Positions 18,246 to 27,561 of a DNA stretch of 44,755 nt are shown in pieces. The stretch comes from an uncultured Prevotellaceae bacterium (GTDB taxonomy: Bacteria; Bacteroidota; Bacteroidia; Bacteroidales; Bacteroidaceae). Under the pieces are notes generated by a model. The model was not told the origin of the DNA and ran no database searches. It saw only the letters and a program-made list of their open reading frames with translations. Positions within the stretch are counted from its first letter, which is position 1. Each line of letters begins with the position of its first letter. Location of the stretch: contig CADCET010000023.1 in NCBI GenBank assembly GCA_902800495.1, positions 1 to 44,755 of the forward strand, read 5' to 3'. Both the position numbers and the translations under genes were made by a program.

Positions 18246-20426
18246 ATGCCGACAACAAGAAATCTTTTGGTCCTGCTACTGATGATTGTCGCACAGAATC
18301 TCTATGCCGACAACAGTCATCGCCATAAACTGTCGCCCTGGCTGCGCCAGCACGCCACAGAGAAAGTGACACGTGCTGCTGGCCAGACGGTCACCTGTAT
18401 GATGGTGCTCGTAGAGAGTGCTGACGGCGAGACGTCTATCCGCCGGGCCGGCGGTGTGCCCTTAGGCTATGCCGACCCCGCATGGATAGTGCTGGTGCCC
18501 GCCAACCGTCTCGACGCCCTCAGCCGGGAGCCGGCCATCAGCCGCATTGAAGCGAACCCCATGCCTAAGGCATTGCTCGACGAGTCACTCCAGAGAATCA
18601 ATGTCACCAACGTGTGGGCTGGCCAGAAAGAGGGCTTCGCCAATCTGCCGCAAGCCTTCACCGGCAAAGGGGTCGTGGCGGCACTCATCGACAATGGTAC
18701 GCTCTTCCAGCACCCGATGTTCCGCGACAGCGAAGGCAACTCGCGCATCACGTGGTTCTGGGACATCAGCCAAGCCTCTGCCGACGGCGACCATCTCGGC
18801 GTCATCTATGACAGTGCCGAGAAGGTGTCAGCGACAACACCTAAGCCTATTGCCGTGCCGCATGGCTCTCATGTGGCAGGTATCATGGCGGGCACATCAT
18901 TCGGCGGCCGTCAGGGCATTGCCTACGAGGCCGACATCATGGGAGCCGAATTACCCGACGAGATGTACAGCGGAGCGGAATACGAGATATCGGAATGGCT
19001 GACGAAGCAGTTCCCGGATATTGCCGGTCTTGGCCTTCGTGCCAAGATGGAAAAGACCGACATCATGATTGTCGCCGCACTGAAAGCCATCTTCGACCAG
19101 GCGGATGCCAAGGGTGAACCCTGCGTGGTGAACCTCAGCTACGGCTCGCGCGTATTGTGGGAACAGACACGCTCGCTGGCAGAGCAGGCCATCGAGAACA
19201 TGCTCAAGACGCCCGGCCACATTTTCGTGGTGGCTGCTGGCAACGAGGGTTGCCGCGACGTCTATCGCGAAAAAAAGGCTGGCGAGACCATGGATATGGA
19301 TTTAGGCCCATACGCCAGCAAGCTTTTGGTCAACTGGAAGAAGTCTGAAGGTAACCCCGTGCTGAATGTCAGTTTAGGCGGCGAGAAGATTACCGTCGAC
19401 ATGAAACAGATTTCCGACTTGGTCAACGCCTGGGATGCCGGGAAAGAACCCGATAAGAATCTGGTTTATGAAGACGCGTCAGGCTACTATTACCTCACTT
19501 ACATACCCTTTTATCCGCAGGACAGCGATTACATAACCGTGCTGCTCGACACGAGGCTTGCTGGTAGCGAAGGCGCCACTTACAAGTTAGTCTCCGACTA
19601 TGCCGGCTCGCTTGTCATTATGAACGAGGAAGGGGCGTTTTCGGAGGCCGAGCCTGCCAAGACTATCGGACAGTTTCCGGGTACGGTTTCAGCACCTGCC
19701 AGCTTTGAGTCTGTGATAGCCGTCGGAGCCATGCACTACCGCTCAACAGTCACGGGGCTTGACGGACAACCGATGACGCAGGCCGAACTGGGCAGCAAGC
19801 CCGGCACACTGGCATGTCTGAGCAGCTGTGGCCCTACACTCGACGGGCGTATCAAGCCCGACGTCGTGGCACCTGGTGTCAACATCGTTTCGGCCGTTCC
19901 TGTCCTGACCACACCCGGCATGAGCAGGCTGATGGTCTATAAGGAGACGAAGTTCGGAGCCGAATACGCACTGGCTGCCTTCTCGGGCACCTCCATGGCT
20001 ACACCCCACGTGGCAGGTGTCGTCGCCCTGTGGCTGCAGGCCAACCCCAAACTGACACAGAGTCAGGTGAAGGACATCATCAGGAAGACGTCACACCAGC
20101 CTGAGGACAAATATACTGAGAAGAACAACATCTACGGCTGGGGCCAGATAGACGCATACGCCGGAATACTCGAAGCACTCGCCCTGCCTGCGGCCATCCC
20201 CTCGCTGAGCAAGAGCCAGCCTGAGGGCATCACCTTCCGGCTCGTGGGCGATATGCTCTATGCCGACGGTGCTGACGACGGTACGCCCGTCACCGTCTAC
20301 AGCCTTTCGGGCACGGTACTGCTGAAAACCACACTACAGCAGGGCTGCATCGCCATTAACGGCCTGCAGCACGGCGTCTATGCCGTCCAGTTCGGCACAT
20401 TAGGCTCAACACTTATACGCAAATAG
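18246..20426 (+). CDS. S8 subtilase with type IX secretion C-terminal sorting domain (paralogue)
   Basis: A 726-residue protease starting at the ATG at 18246, where a clear signal peptide begins (MPTTRNLLVLLLMIVAQ). The longer reading frame from 18120 would overlap the previous gene and bury the signal peptide. Catalytic residues are Asp149 (ALIDNGT), His206 (HGSHVAG) and Ser583 (GTSMATPHVAG). The C-terminal 80 residues are very close to those of the gene before it (GDMLYADGADDGTPVTVY, ending STLIRK), while the catalytic domains have drifted much further. The pair looks like a tandem duplication. Confidence 0.88.
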   Translation: MPTTRNLLVLLLMIVAQNLYADNSHRHKLSPWLRQHATEKVTRAAGQTVTCMMVLVESADGETSIRRAGGVPLGYADPAWIVLVPANRLDALSREPAISRIEANPMPKALLDESLQRINVTNVWAGQKEGFANLPQAFTGKGVVAALIDNGTLFQHPMFRDSEGNSRITWFWDISQASADGDHLGVIYDSAEKVSATTPKPIAVPHGSHVAGIMAGTSFGGRQGIAYEADIMGAELPDEMYSGAEYEISEWLTKQFPDIAGLGLRAKMEKTDIMIVAALKAIFDQADAKGEPCVVNLSYGSRVLWEQTRSLAEQAIENMLKTPGHIFVVAAGNEGCRDVYREKKAGETMDMDLGPYASKLLVNWKKSEGNPVLNVSLGGEKITVDMKQISDLVNAWDAGKEPDKNLVYEDASGYYYLTYIPFYPQDSDYITVLLDTRLAGSEGATYKLVSDYAGSLVIMNEEGAFSEAEPAKTIGQFPGTVSAPASFESVIAVGAMHYRSTVTGLDGQPMTQAELGSKPGTLACLSSCGPTLDGRIKPDVVAPGVNIVSAVPVLTTPGMSRLMVYKETKFGAEYALAAFSGTSMATPHVAGVVALWLQANPKLTQSQVKDIIRKTSHQPEDKYTEKNNIYGWGQIDAYAGILEALALPAAIPSLSKSQPEGITFRLVGDMLYADGADDGTPVTVYSLSGTVLLKTTLQQGCIAINGLQHGVYAVQFGTLGSTLIRK

Positions 20427-20436
20427 CACGATTCGT

Positions 20437-21390
20437 CTATAAACTGTTGATGGTCTCAGCTGTGAGACCGGTGATTTCTATGATATCCTCCATAGGGTAG
20501 CCCTTGGTCTTCATCCGGCGAGCTAATTCCAGAGCTTTGTGACGCTCGCCCTCGGCACGTCCCTCAGCACGTCCCTCAGCACGTCCCTCAGCACGTCCCT
20601 CGGCAAGTCCTTTGGCCCGTCCTTCAGCCCAACCTTCGTCGCGTATCGTGTCCCAGCTGTCCTTGGCGGCATGCACGCTGACCATATAGTCGCGATATTC
20701 ACGGAACTCCTTCTCCGTCATACCCATGATGGCAAGTTTCTCGCGGGCAGCCTGTAAGCCGGGCGTCGTGGTGTCCTCACGGATGACGGCATCCTTCAGG
20801 TACTCCATCCATTCTTCAATGGGCGTCGTGGCCACTTCATTGAAATGGCTGACCAAGAGCAGGAAATATTCTGGAAACACCTCTTCGGGCATCGTCATGC
20901 GCTTGGCGCTCTCACTGATATATTTTTCCTCACTCGGCGTCTTGAGTTGCAACACGGAGTCCTTCTTCGTCATACCCCGGAACGTGGTGACACCGTGATA
21001 GGCATAGTCTTCGCCGCAGCCAAACTCGAAGTATAGGATGTTGATGGAGTAAATCTTCTTGATGACGCTATAGTCCTGACCTATGTTGATTTGGTCGGTG
21101 ATGGTCGTGGCAGTACCGAAGAGGATACGTTGGAAGAAGTCGCGTTCCTTAGTCAGCTGTACCTCAACAATGATGTACTCGCCGGCAGCGGTCTTGGCCT
21201 TCACATCGACACGGTTCGTCTTGTCATCAAAACGGTCTTTATTGCTTTCGCTCTCCAACATCTCGATAATGGTCACTGGCTGACCAAGGAGCACGGTAAT
21301 CAGTCCCTCAAGAACCTCCTTGTTGGCCTTATCTCGAAGTATGCGTTTGATAGCCCAGTCAAAACGCACGTATCTGCTATTGTCTGTCAT
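20437..21390 (-). CDS. Rpn family PD-(D/E)XK nuclease/putative transposase
   Basis: About 317 residues from the ATG at 21390 (MTDNSRYVRFDWAIKRIL); the frame could extend 12 codons upstream, but a -7 box lies there. The nuclease core is seen as DRFDDKTNRVDVKAKT, then the EVQ motif (IIVEVQLTKERDF). Members of this family (PDDEXK_2, Rpn) are nucleases related to transposases and linked to recombination and phage defence. The C-terminus has a run of AEGRAEGR repeats encoded by a 12-nt tandem repeat, a hallmark of the family. Isolated gene; no cargo or inverted terminal repeats were found beside it. Confidence 0.88.
   Translation of the reverse strand: MTDNSRYVRFDWAIKRILRDKANKEVLEGLITVLLGQPVTIIEMLESESNKDRFDDKTNRVDVKAKTAAGEYIIVEVQLTKERDFFQRILFGTATTITDQINIGQDYSVIKKIYSINILYFEFGCGEDYAYHGVTTFRGMTKKDSVLQLKTPSEEKYISESAKRMTMPEEVFPEYFLLLVSHFNEVATTPIEEWMEYLKDAVIREDTTTPGLQAAREKLAIMGMTEKEFREYRDYMVSVHAAKDSWDTIRDEGWAEGRAKGLAEGRAEGRAEGRAEGRAEGERHKALELARRMKTKGYPMEDIIEITGLTAETINSL
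20545..20615 (-). repeat. 12-nt tandem repeat in the Rpn-type nuclease gene
   Basis: On the plus strand the 12-nt word CACGTCCCTCAG is repeated several times in a row, with variants on either side. On the coding strand this gives the AEGR peptide repeats. Copy number changes of 12 nt would keep the frame. Confidence 0.75.
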
Positions 21391-21395
21391 GGGTG

Positions 21396-21427
21396 CAAAG
21401 ATAGGAAATAAAAGTGAAACGACCAAA
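21396..21427 (-). promoter_or_regulatory. Promoter for the Rpn-type nuclease gene
   Basis: Minus-strand -7 TATCTTTG (plus CAAAGATA, 21396-21403) and -33 TTTG (plus CAAA, 21424-21427) with 20 nt between. The predicted start is about 21389, again at the start codon (21390), so this mRNA may be leaderless or use a later ATG. Confidence 0.6.
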
Positions 21428-21468
21428 GAAAAAGCAAAAAGTTCACGCGTTTTTCAAAAAAAAGTTAG

Positions 21469-21476
21469 TAACTTTG
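21469..21476 (+). promoter_or_regulatory. Promoter -7 box for trmB
   Basis: TAACTTTG followed by C; the start would be near 21483. The leader contains a 19-codon open frame from an ATG at 21485 that ends within the first codons of trmB (TAG at 21542-21544). It may be chance or a coupled leader peptide. Confidence 0.5.
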
Positions 21477-21525
21477 CACCGAAAATGAGTAAAGGAAGAA
21501 CGATGAGTGAAAACAGAAAGAGGAC

Positions 21526-22299
21526 ATGGGAAAAGGGAAATTAGCGAAGTTTGCGGATATGGAGACTTACACGAACGTCTTCCAGTATCCGTTCTCTACA
21601 TACGAGGCACATCCGTTCACGATGCAGGGCCGGTGGCGCGAAGACTATTTCCACAACCAGAACCCGATAGTGCTGGAGCTTGGCTGCGGCAAGGGTGAGT
21701 ATGCGGTGGAACTGGCGCGCAACTATCCCGACAAGAACTTCATCGGCGTCGACATCAAGGGCGCACGGATGTGGACGGGAGCCACACAGGCCCTGAACGA
21801 GGGCTTGAAGAATGTGGCGTTCCTGCGCACGAACATTGAGATTATCGACCGTTTCTTCACCAAGGACGAGGTGCAGGAGATTTGGCTGACGTTCAGCGAC
21901 CCACAGATGAAAAACCCGCGAAAGCGGCTGACATCGACATACTTTATGCAGCGTTACCGCCGCTTCCTCGTCGATGGCGGCATGATCCACCTGAAGACGG
22001 ACTCGAACTTCCTCTTCACGTACACGAAATATATGGTGGAGAAGAACCAGCTGCCCGTAGACTTCTCTACGGAGGACCTGTATCATGACGAGCGGTCGGA
22101 GCAGAATGTGGAGCCGGCAACGTTGTCTGTACAGACCTATTATGAAAAGATGTGGATGGAGCGTGGACTGAACATCAGGTATATGCGCTGGCATCTGCCC
22201 CAGTCCGTCGTCCTTGAAGAGCCTGACGTAGAGATTGAGTTAGACGAATACCGCTCGTATCACCGTACGAAACGCAGTCCGAAGCGCACTTCGTGCTAA
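21526..22299 (+). CDS. trmB: tRNA (guanosine(46)-N7)-methyltransferase
   Basis: A 257-residue TrmB. The SAM-binding motif is [27 protein letters not shown], the [18 protein letters not shown] stretch and the DSNFLFTYT segment follow in the usual order. It methylates G46 in the tRNA variable loop. The start MGKGKLAKF fits Bacteroidales homologues, which often carry a short N-terminal extension before the catalytic domain. The LRR and mrp genes follow on the same strand. Confidence 0.94.
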   Translation: MGKGKLAKFADMETYTNVFQYPFSTYEAHPFTMQGRWREDYFHNQNPIVLELGCGKGEYAVELARNYPDKNFIGVDIKGARMWTGATQALNEGLKNVAFLRTNIEIIDRFFTKDEVQEIWLTFSDPQMKNPRKRLTSTYFMQRYRRFLVDGGMIHLKTDSNFLFTYTKYMVEKNQLPVDFSTEDLYHDERSEQNVEPATLSVQTYYEKMWMERGLNIRYMRWHLPQSVVLEEPDVEIELDEYRSYHRTKRSPKRTSC

Positions 22300-22302
22300 T
22301 GA

Positions 22303-22333
22303 ATTATGAATTTATGAATTGTGAATTGTGAAT
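22303..22333 (+). repeat. Heptamer-like tandem array between trmB and the LRR gene
   Basis: The words GAATTAT, GAATTTAT, GAATTGT, GAATTGT and GAATGAT follow one another, mostly with a 7-nt period. They fill the whole gap between the trmB stop and the LRR start, where a ribosome-binding site would normally be. Confidence 0.6.
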
Positions 22334-22339
22334 GATAAC

Positions 22340-24010
22340 ATGAAGAAAATACTGATTTTATTAGTAGCCTTGATGCCTTTCGTGGCCATGGCACAAGAGA
22401 AGAGCGTCCATGTCGACAGCGTGGGGCACCTCGCCCGTCTGCTGCCCGAAAGCGAACGTTTCAAAGTGGCCGACCTGAAAGTGACAGGTTCACTGAACGG
22501 AGCCGACTTAAAGCTGCTCACGCAGATCGTCACGCGTACAAAGGTGAGCAACAAGCAGTCTGACGAGTGCTTAGTGACGAGCATCGACCTGAGCGAAGCC
22601 GTCATCACCGAGGGCAAGGAGGGTATGAAGACAGAGGCCAACGCCCTGCCGGCCTCACTCTTTGCTGGTGCCAAAAGCCTCGTCAAGGTCATCATGCCCA
22701 AGAACACCGTCAGCATCGGCCGCAACTGCTTTTCCGGCTGTTCGGAACTGTCAGAGGTAAGCATTCCCGAGACGGTGACGTCTGTCGGTGCCAACGCCTT
22801 CGAGGGGTGCAAGTCGCTCGCCCACATCGAAATTCCCTGCCAGGTCAGCGAACTGGGAGCCAATGTCTTCTCTGGCTGCATCACCCTGACAAAGGTGGTC
22901 ATCTCAGGTCCCGTCACAGCCATCAACAACGGCACATTCCAGGGCTGCGAGTCACTGGAGTCGGTGTCGATGCCCGAGACGGTGAAGACCATTGGCACGA
23001 GCGCCTTCCGCGAGTGCAAGATGCTGGAAGACCTCAGCCTGCCCGACGACCTCGACGAGATAGGCAGCTCGGCGTTCGAGAAGTGCCGTAACCTGCAGAA
23101 CCTGAGTCTGGCCAAAGTCAAGAAGATTGGCGCTAACGCCTTTCAGGAGTGCTCCAATCTGGAGACGATAGACATTGAGGACGTCAGCAAGATGGGCAAC
23201 GGCGTTTTCATGCGCTGCCTGGGTATGAAGTCAATAAGCATACAGGGCGACCTGGCAGAGATTGGTACAGACTGCTTCAGCGACTGTACCAGCCTGACAG
23301 ACATCAGCCTGCCTGCCAGCGTCAAGGAGATTGAGAGCCGCGTGTTCCTCAACTGCAAGAGTCTTACGGAACTGGAACTGCCTTCGGGACTGAACCGCAT
23401 CAACGACCGCGTCTTCGAGAACTGCTCATCGCTGAAACACATCGTCATTCCCAACATGACGAAATCAATGGGTAAGAGCTTGTTCGAGAACTGCGTCATG
23501 CTTGACAGCATCAGCATCGAAGGGCATATCGACGAGATCGACAACGACGCCTTCCGCCGCTGTCACAGTCTGCGCTACGTCAGCCTGCCGGTATCCGTCA
23601 AGAAGATTGGCTCGAAGGCGTTCGAGGAGTGTACCGCACTGTCGCGCATCGAACTGCCCGTCACCTTGCAGGAGATAGGTAACGACGCCTTTGCGAAGTG
23701 CGTCACGCTGCAGAGCATCATCATCCCGCCGGCTGTCAAGGAGATAGGCAGCGACGCCTTCAGCGAGTGCAGCCTGCTGGCCAGTGTACAGCTGCCCGTA
23801 GCGCTGAAGTCGCTCGGCGGCGGTGCCTTCGCCAAGTGCGTCTCACTGCGCGAGGTCACCGTCAACGCTCCCCTACCCCCGAAGATGTCAAGGAGCACGT
23901 TCAAGGACGTCATCCTGCAGGCGTGCAAATTCTATATTCCCCGAGGCTGCCGAAACCTGTATATGCAGGACAAGCAGTGGCAGAAGATTCCCAATATTTT
24001 AGAGAAATGA
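22340..24010 (+). CDS. BspA-like leucine-rich repeat surface protein
   Basis: A 556-residue secreted protein with a signal peptide (MKKILILLVALMPFVAMAQ) and roughly twenty 22-24-residue repeats of the BspA/TpLRR (LRR_5) type. The pattern is IGSxAFxxCxxLxxIxLPxxV, as in IGSSAFEKCRNLQNLSL. Such proteins in Bacteroidales and Tannerella bind host matrix or other bacteria. The C-terminus lacks a type IX sorting tail, so its surface route is unclear. The ATG at 22340 is preferred to an upstream GTG at 22328. Its stop overlaps the mrp start by 4 nt (ATGA). Confidence 0.9.
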   Translation: MKKILILLVALMPFVAMAQEKSVHVDSVGHLARLLPESERFKVADLKVTGSLNGADLKLLTQIVTRTKVSNKQSDECLVTSIDLSEAVITEGKEGMKTEANALPASLFAGAKSLVKVIMPKNTVSIGRNCFSGCSELSEVSIPETVTSVGANAFEGCKSLAHIEIPCQVSELGANVFSGCITLTKVVISGPVTAINNGTFQGCESLESVSMPETVKTIGTSAFRECKMLEDLSLPDDLDEIGSSAFEKCRNLQNLSLAKVKKIGANAFQECSNLETIDIEDVSKMGNGVFMRCLGMKSISIQGDLAEIGTDCFSDCTSLTDISLPASVKEIESRVFLNCKSLTELELPSGLNRINDRVFENCSSLKHIVIPNMTKSMGKSLFENCVMLDSISIEGHIDEIDNDAFRRCHSLRYVSLPVSVKKIGSKAFEECTALSRIELPVTLQEIGNDAFAKCVTLQSIIIPPAVKEIGSDAFSECSLLASVQLPVALKSLGGGAFAKCVSLREVTVNAPLPPKMSRSTFKDVILQACKFYIPRGCRNLYMQDKQWQKIPNILEK

Positions 24011-25110
24011 CACTATATCCCAAACTCATTATGGACGCGCTGGCCACGGTGACGTATGCCGGCACGAAGAAGAACTTAGTAGAGAGTCAGATGGTGGCCG
24101 ACCAGCCCGCCATCAACGGCAACAAGGTGACGGTGGTGCTGGAGTTCCCGCGCGACACCGACCCTTTCTTGAAGTCTACCGTGAAGGCTGCCGAGGCGGC
24201 CATCAAATACCAGTGTGGGCAGGACGTTGAGGTGACCATCGTCACGGAGTTCAAGTCGAAGCCACGGCCTGCCGTCGAGCAGCTGCTGCCGGGCGTGAAG
24301 AACATCATTGCCGTCAGCTCTGGCAAGGGCGGCGTCGGCAAGTCTACCGTCTCTGCCAACCTCGCCATCTCACTGGCGCGCTTAGGTTACAAGGTGGGAC
24401 TGTTAGACTGCGACATCTTCGGTCCGTCAGTGCCGAAGATGTTCGACATCGAGGAGGCACGCCCCTACGCCGTCAAGGTCGACGGCCGCGACCTCATCTG
24501 CCCCATTGAGCAGTACGGCGTGAAGGTGCTGTCAATAGGTTTCTTCGTCTCACCGACGACGGCCACGCTGTGGCGCGGCGGTATGGCTACCAGTGCGCTG
24601 AAACAGCTCATTGCCGATGCCGACTGGGGCGAGCTGGACTACTTCATCCTCGACACGCCGCCGGGCACCAGCGACATCCATCTCACACTGCTGCAGACGC
24701 TGCCCATCACCGGTGCCGTAATCGTCTCGACGCCGCAACAGGTGGCGCTGGCCGACGCCCGCAAGGGTATCGACATGTACCGCAACGAGAAGGTAAACGT
24801 GCCCATCCTCGGACTCATCGAGAACATGGCGTGGTTCACGCCCGCCGAACTGCCGGAGAACCGCTATTATATCTTTGGAAAAGAGGGCTGCAAGCAACTG
24901 GCCGAGGAGATGCAGGTGCCCTTACTGGCACAGATACCTCTCGTCCAGGGCATCTGCGACAGCGGCGACGCCGGCAAACCGGCTGCCCTGAATGTCGACA
25001 CGATGACGGGTCAGGCTTTCATCAACCTGGCACAGGCCGTCGTCACCGTCGTCAACCGCCGCAACAAGGAGCAGCCTAAGACAAAGATTGTGGGGATGAA
25101 CAAACAGTAA
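24007..25110 (+). CDS. mrp: Mrp/NBP35-type iron-sulfur carrier P-loop ATPase
   Basis: A 367-residue protein starting MTLYPKLIMDAL. The N-terminal 90 residues form a MIP18/DUF59-like domain; the deviant Walker A is GKGGVGKSTVSANLA, followed by LDCDIFGPSVPKM and DTPPGTSDIHLTL. It probably carries or inserts iron-sulfur clusters. The CxxC pair that holds the cluster in E. coli Mrp is missing: the position reads ENMAWFTPAELPENRYYIFG, which I recall as common in Bacteroidetes Mrp. The start overlaps the LRR gene, so the longer reading frame beginning inside that gene was not used. Confidence 0.93.
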   Translation: MTLYPKLIMDALATVTYAGTKKNLVESQMVADQPAINGNKVTVVLEFPRDTDPFLKSTVKAAEAAIKYQCGQDVEVTIVTEFKSKPRPAVEQLLPGVKNIIAVSSGKGGVGKSTVSANLAISLARLGYKVGLLDCDIFGPSVPKMFDIEEARPYAVKVDGRDLICPIEQYGVKVLSIGFFVSPTTATLWRGGMATSALKQLIADADWGELDYFILDTPPGTSDIHLTLLQTLPITGAVIVSTPQQVALADARKGIDMYRNEKVNVPILGLIENMAWFTPAELPENRYYIFGKEGCKQLAEEMQVPLLAQIPLVQGICDSGDAGKPAALNVDTMTGQAFINLAQAVVTVVNRRNKEQPKTKIVGMNKQ

Positions 25111-25136
25111 TTGCTTTCACGCTTCAGCTTTCGCCA

Positions 25137-26399
25137 TCATTTCTTCTTACGCCGACGCAACTGCTCTGTGACCGCCAACTTGCGACCGATACGGTCGAGG
25201 CGCACCAGGGCGTTCCGGCGTGAGATGACTATCTGGTGGCGATAGACGAGACAGGCTACAATACAGTAGAAAACGGTCTGCACCCAGAGCAGGCGGTACT
25301 CAAGGGCAACATCGTTCAGCGTGGCACCCATGGTGTTCATACGCACGTAAGCACGGACACCGAAGGTCGAGGGGAAGAGCCACGAGATGCTCTGCCAGAA
25401 GGTCGGTATGTTGCTCTGTGGCCAGCTGACACCCGTCATGAACAGCAGCGGGAGTGAGACGAACACCACAAGGAGCATGACGTTCTCACGATAGCGCACG
25501 ATACAGGACACGATCATACCAAAGAAGATGCAGGCCATGGTGTAAGGCACCATCATCGCCAGCAGGTCCTGCCAGTGGGCCAGCGCGGGGAAGGAGAAGA
25601 GCTTCGGCACGACGAGCGTCAGATAGGCGCCCATGACGGCATAGACCATCAAGTAGCACAGGGCCTTGCCGCTAATGATGCGGAAGACGCCCTGGTAGTG
25701 GCGGTCTATGGGTATCAGCTCGTGGTAGCGGTTGTTTTCGCGGGCGGTACCTGCCGACAGACCGATGCCGAGCACCAACGTCTGCTGCAGGATGAGAATG
25801 AGCACGGCGGGCAGCACGGCCGAACCGTAGCCGCCGCCAGGACTGAAGACCGGCACATCGTCGTAGGCCAGCGGCTGTACCGTAATCTCTGCCTCGCGCT
25901 TGGTGACGGGCCGCGACAGTTTCATCTGTATGCCGGCACCCATCGTCCCGCTGACAGCCACCGCCGTCTGATAGATAGCCTTATAAGTCAGTATCAGACT
26001 CATGTCGCAGTAGACGCCGATGGTGGCCTGCTGCATACGGCTGATGTTACGGTCCAATTCCGACGGTATATGATAGATGCCTTTGGCTAACTGACGGCTG
26101 ACGAGCGACTTCGCCTCGTCCATGTCGGCAGCATGGCAGAGCACCTTGACGTCGGACGAGGCATCGCACATACGGACGAACTGCCGCGACAGCGCAGAGT
26201 GGCTGTCGTCGACGACCACGACGGGAACCTCGCGCACCACCTCATTATTATATATCCACGAATAGAGCAGCGGATAGGCCAGCGGCACGATGATGAAGAA
26301 GATGAGCACGCCTTCGTCGCGGAAGACCTGACGCATCTCCTGCCGCCAGATGTAGGCGGCATCGCTGAACACTTCGGCTATGTTACGGAATATAGACAT
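25137..26399 (-). CDS. ABC-2 type transporter permease (YhhJ/YbhS-like)
   Basis: A 420-residue permease. One membrane segment lies near the N-terminus (DEGVLIFFIIVPLAYPLLYSWIYN), followed by a large extracytoplasmic domain of about 130 residues and five to six C-terminal membrane segments. This is the ABC2_membrane_3 layout. It overlaps the second permease gene by 17 nt, and the two likely form a heterodimer. No ATP-binding subunit is encoded in the operon. It ends 26 nt from the convergent mrp stop. Confidence 0.87.
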   Translation of the reverse strand: MSIFRNIAEVFSDAAYIWRQEMRQVFRDEGVLIFFIIVPLAYPLLYSWIYNNEVVREVPVVVVDDSHSALSRQFVRMCDASSDVKVLCHAADMDEAKSLVSRQLAKGIYHIPSELDRNISRMQQATIGVYCDMSLILTYKAIYQTAVAVSGTMGAGIQMKLSRPVTKREAEITVQPLAYDDVPVFSPGGGYGSAVLPAVLILILQQTLVLGIGLSAGTARENNRYHELIPIDRHYQGVFRIISGKALCYLMVYAVMGAYLTLVVPKLFSFPALAHWQDLLAMMVPYTMACIFFGMIVSCIVRYRENVMLLVVFVSLPLLFMTGVSWPQSNIPTFWQSISWLFPSTFGVRAYVRMNTMGATLNDVALEYRLLWVQTVFYCIVACLVYRHQIVISRRNALVRLDRIGRKLAVTEQLRRRKKK

Positions 26400-27552
26400 A
26401 ATTCAGCATTGCGTTTTTAATTTTACGGATGACCGTCCACGGCAGCAGGGTGAAGAACACCAGTGCCACCAAGTGGAACCACGCTTCGAGGAAGGGAAAA
26501 CCGTTGAAGACGGCAATCTGATAAACCATGTAATAATGGCGCAAGGGGAAGAGCCACGACAACGACTGCAGCGGACTGTCCATACCCATAATGGGGAAGG
26601 CCGAGCCAGCCATAGAGAGCGAGAGCACGGCCCACAACGAGCAGACACTCATCGACATACGCAGCGACGGCATAAGTCCAAAGGCGAAGATGCCGAAACC
26701 CTGTGACGACAGCACCCCGATAAGGCCGAGGAAGATAATCTGCCACGCGCCACCCTCGTGGGGGAAGTGCAAAACGCCGTAAATGTAGTACTCATAGCCG
26801 AAGAAGATGGCCAACCAGATAAGCGTCTGGGGCAGGAACTTCCCCAACATCGCCAACAGCATCTTGCCGTTGGCCATGCCGATCCACTCCTTCGAGCGCT
26901 CGAACTTCAGTTCGGTGCCGATGCTGTAGGCCGACAGGAGGAAGATGAAGAGCATGAGGATGCCCGGCACGAAGACGGTAGAGAGGTAGGCGTTATAGTT
27001 CGACCACGGATTGGCTATCTGATGCAGGTCGATGGCGATAGGTTGCAGGAAAGCCTGTATCTGGGCGTCAGTAGCACCACGGGCACGGAGCGTCGCCTGT
27101 CCCACGGCAGCCGAACCGAGGGTGGAGATGACCTTCAGGTCTTTCATCGTCAGCGCCCCCGACGTGACGGAGGCCATGCTGTAATAATAGGATATCTTCG
27201 GACGGCGACTGGCCATCAGCTTCTCCGTCGTTCCCTTGGGGATATAGAGGAAGGCGTAAATCTCGTTACGCTGCATGGCGTGGCGGGCTTCGGCAGCCGT
27301 CGGGAAGTGTGCCACAACGCGCGAACTCTGGAACGCATCGAGCCGTCGCACCAAAGAGCGCGAGGTCGACGTGTTATCGGCATCGACGACGCCCACAGGC
27401 AACTCTGTTGGCACGCCCTCGTCCATCAGTGTGGTGAAAAACAGTATCACCGCGACGGGAAAGACGACCATACAGAAACCGTAGATGGGATTCTTCCAGA
27501 GAATCAGCATCTCACGGTACGCTATCTGCCAGATGATCTTCAGCGCCTCCAA
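26383..27552 (-). CDS. ABC-2 type transporter permease (partner of the gene at 25137)
   Basis: A 389-residue permease with the same architecture: N-terminal membrane segment (NPIYGFCMVVFPVAVILFF), a periplasmic domain beginning around VGVVDADNTSTSRSLV, and C-terminal membrane segments (VPGILMLFIFLLSAYSIG and others). The pair resembles YbhS/YbhR or YhhJ, which work with a fusion protein and an outer-membrane channel to export drugs or lipids. It follows hlyD by 9 nt and overlaps the next permease gene by 17 nt. Confidence 0.87.
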   Translation of the reverse strand: MEALKIIWQIAYREMLILWKNPIYGFCMVVFPVAVILFFTTLMDEGVPTELPVGVVDADNTSTSRSLVRRLDAFQSSRVVAHFPTAAEARHAMQRNEIYAFLYIPKGTTEKLMASRRPKISYYYSMASVTSGALTMKDLKVISTLGSAAVGQATLRARGATDAQIQAFLQPIAIDLHQIANPWSNYNAYLSTVFVPGILMLFIFLLSAYSIGTELKFERSKEWIGMANGKMLLAMLGKFLPQTLIWLAIFFGYEYYIYGVLHFPHEGGAWQIIFLGLIGVLSSQGFGIFAFGLMPSLRMSMSVCSLWAVLSLSMAGSAFPIMGMDSPLQSLSWLFPLRHYYMVYQIAVFNGFPFLEAWFHLVALVFFTLLPWTVIRKIKNAMLNYVYIP

Positions 27553-27561
27553 GGTTGTGAA

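Noticed and set aside
22312-23121. Minus-strand frame of 269 codons
   Set aside because: It is the complement of the LRR gene, whose repeats and signal peptide are clear; the minus-strand product is low-complexity.
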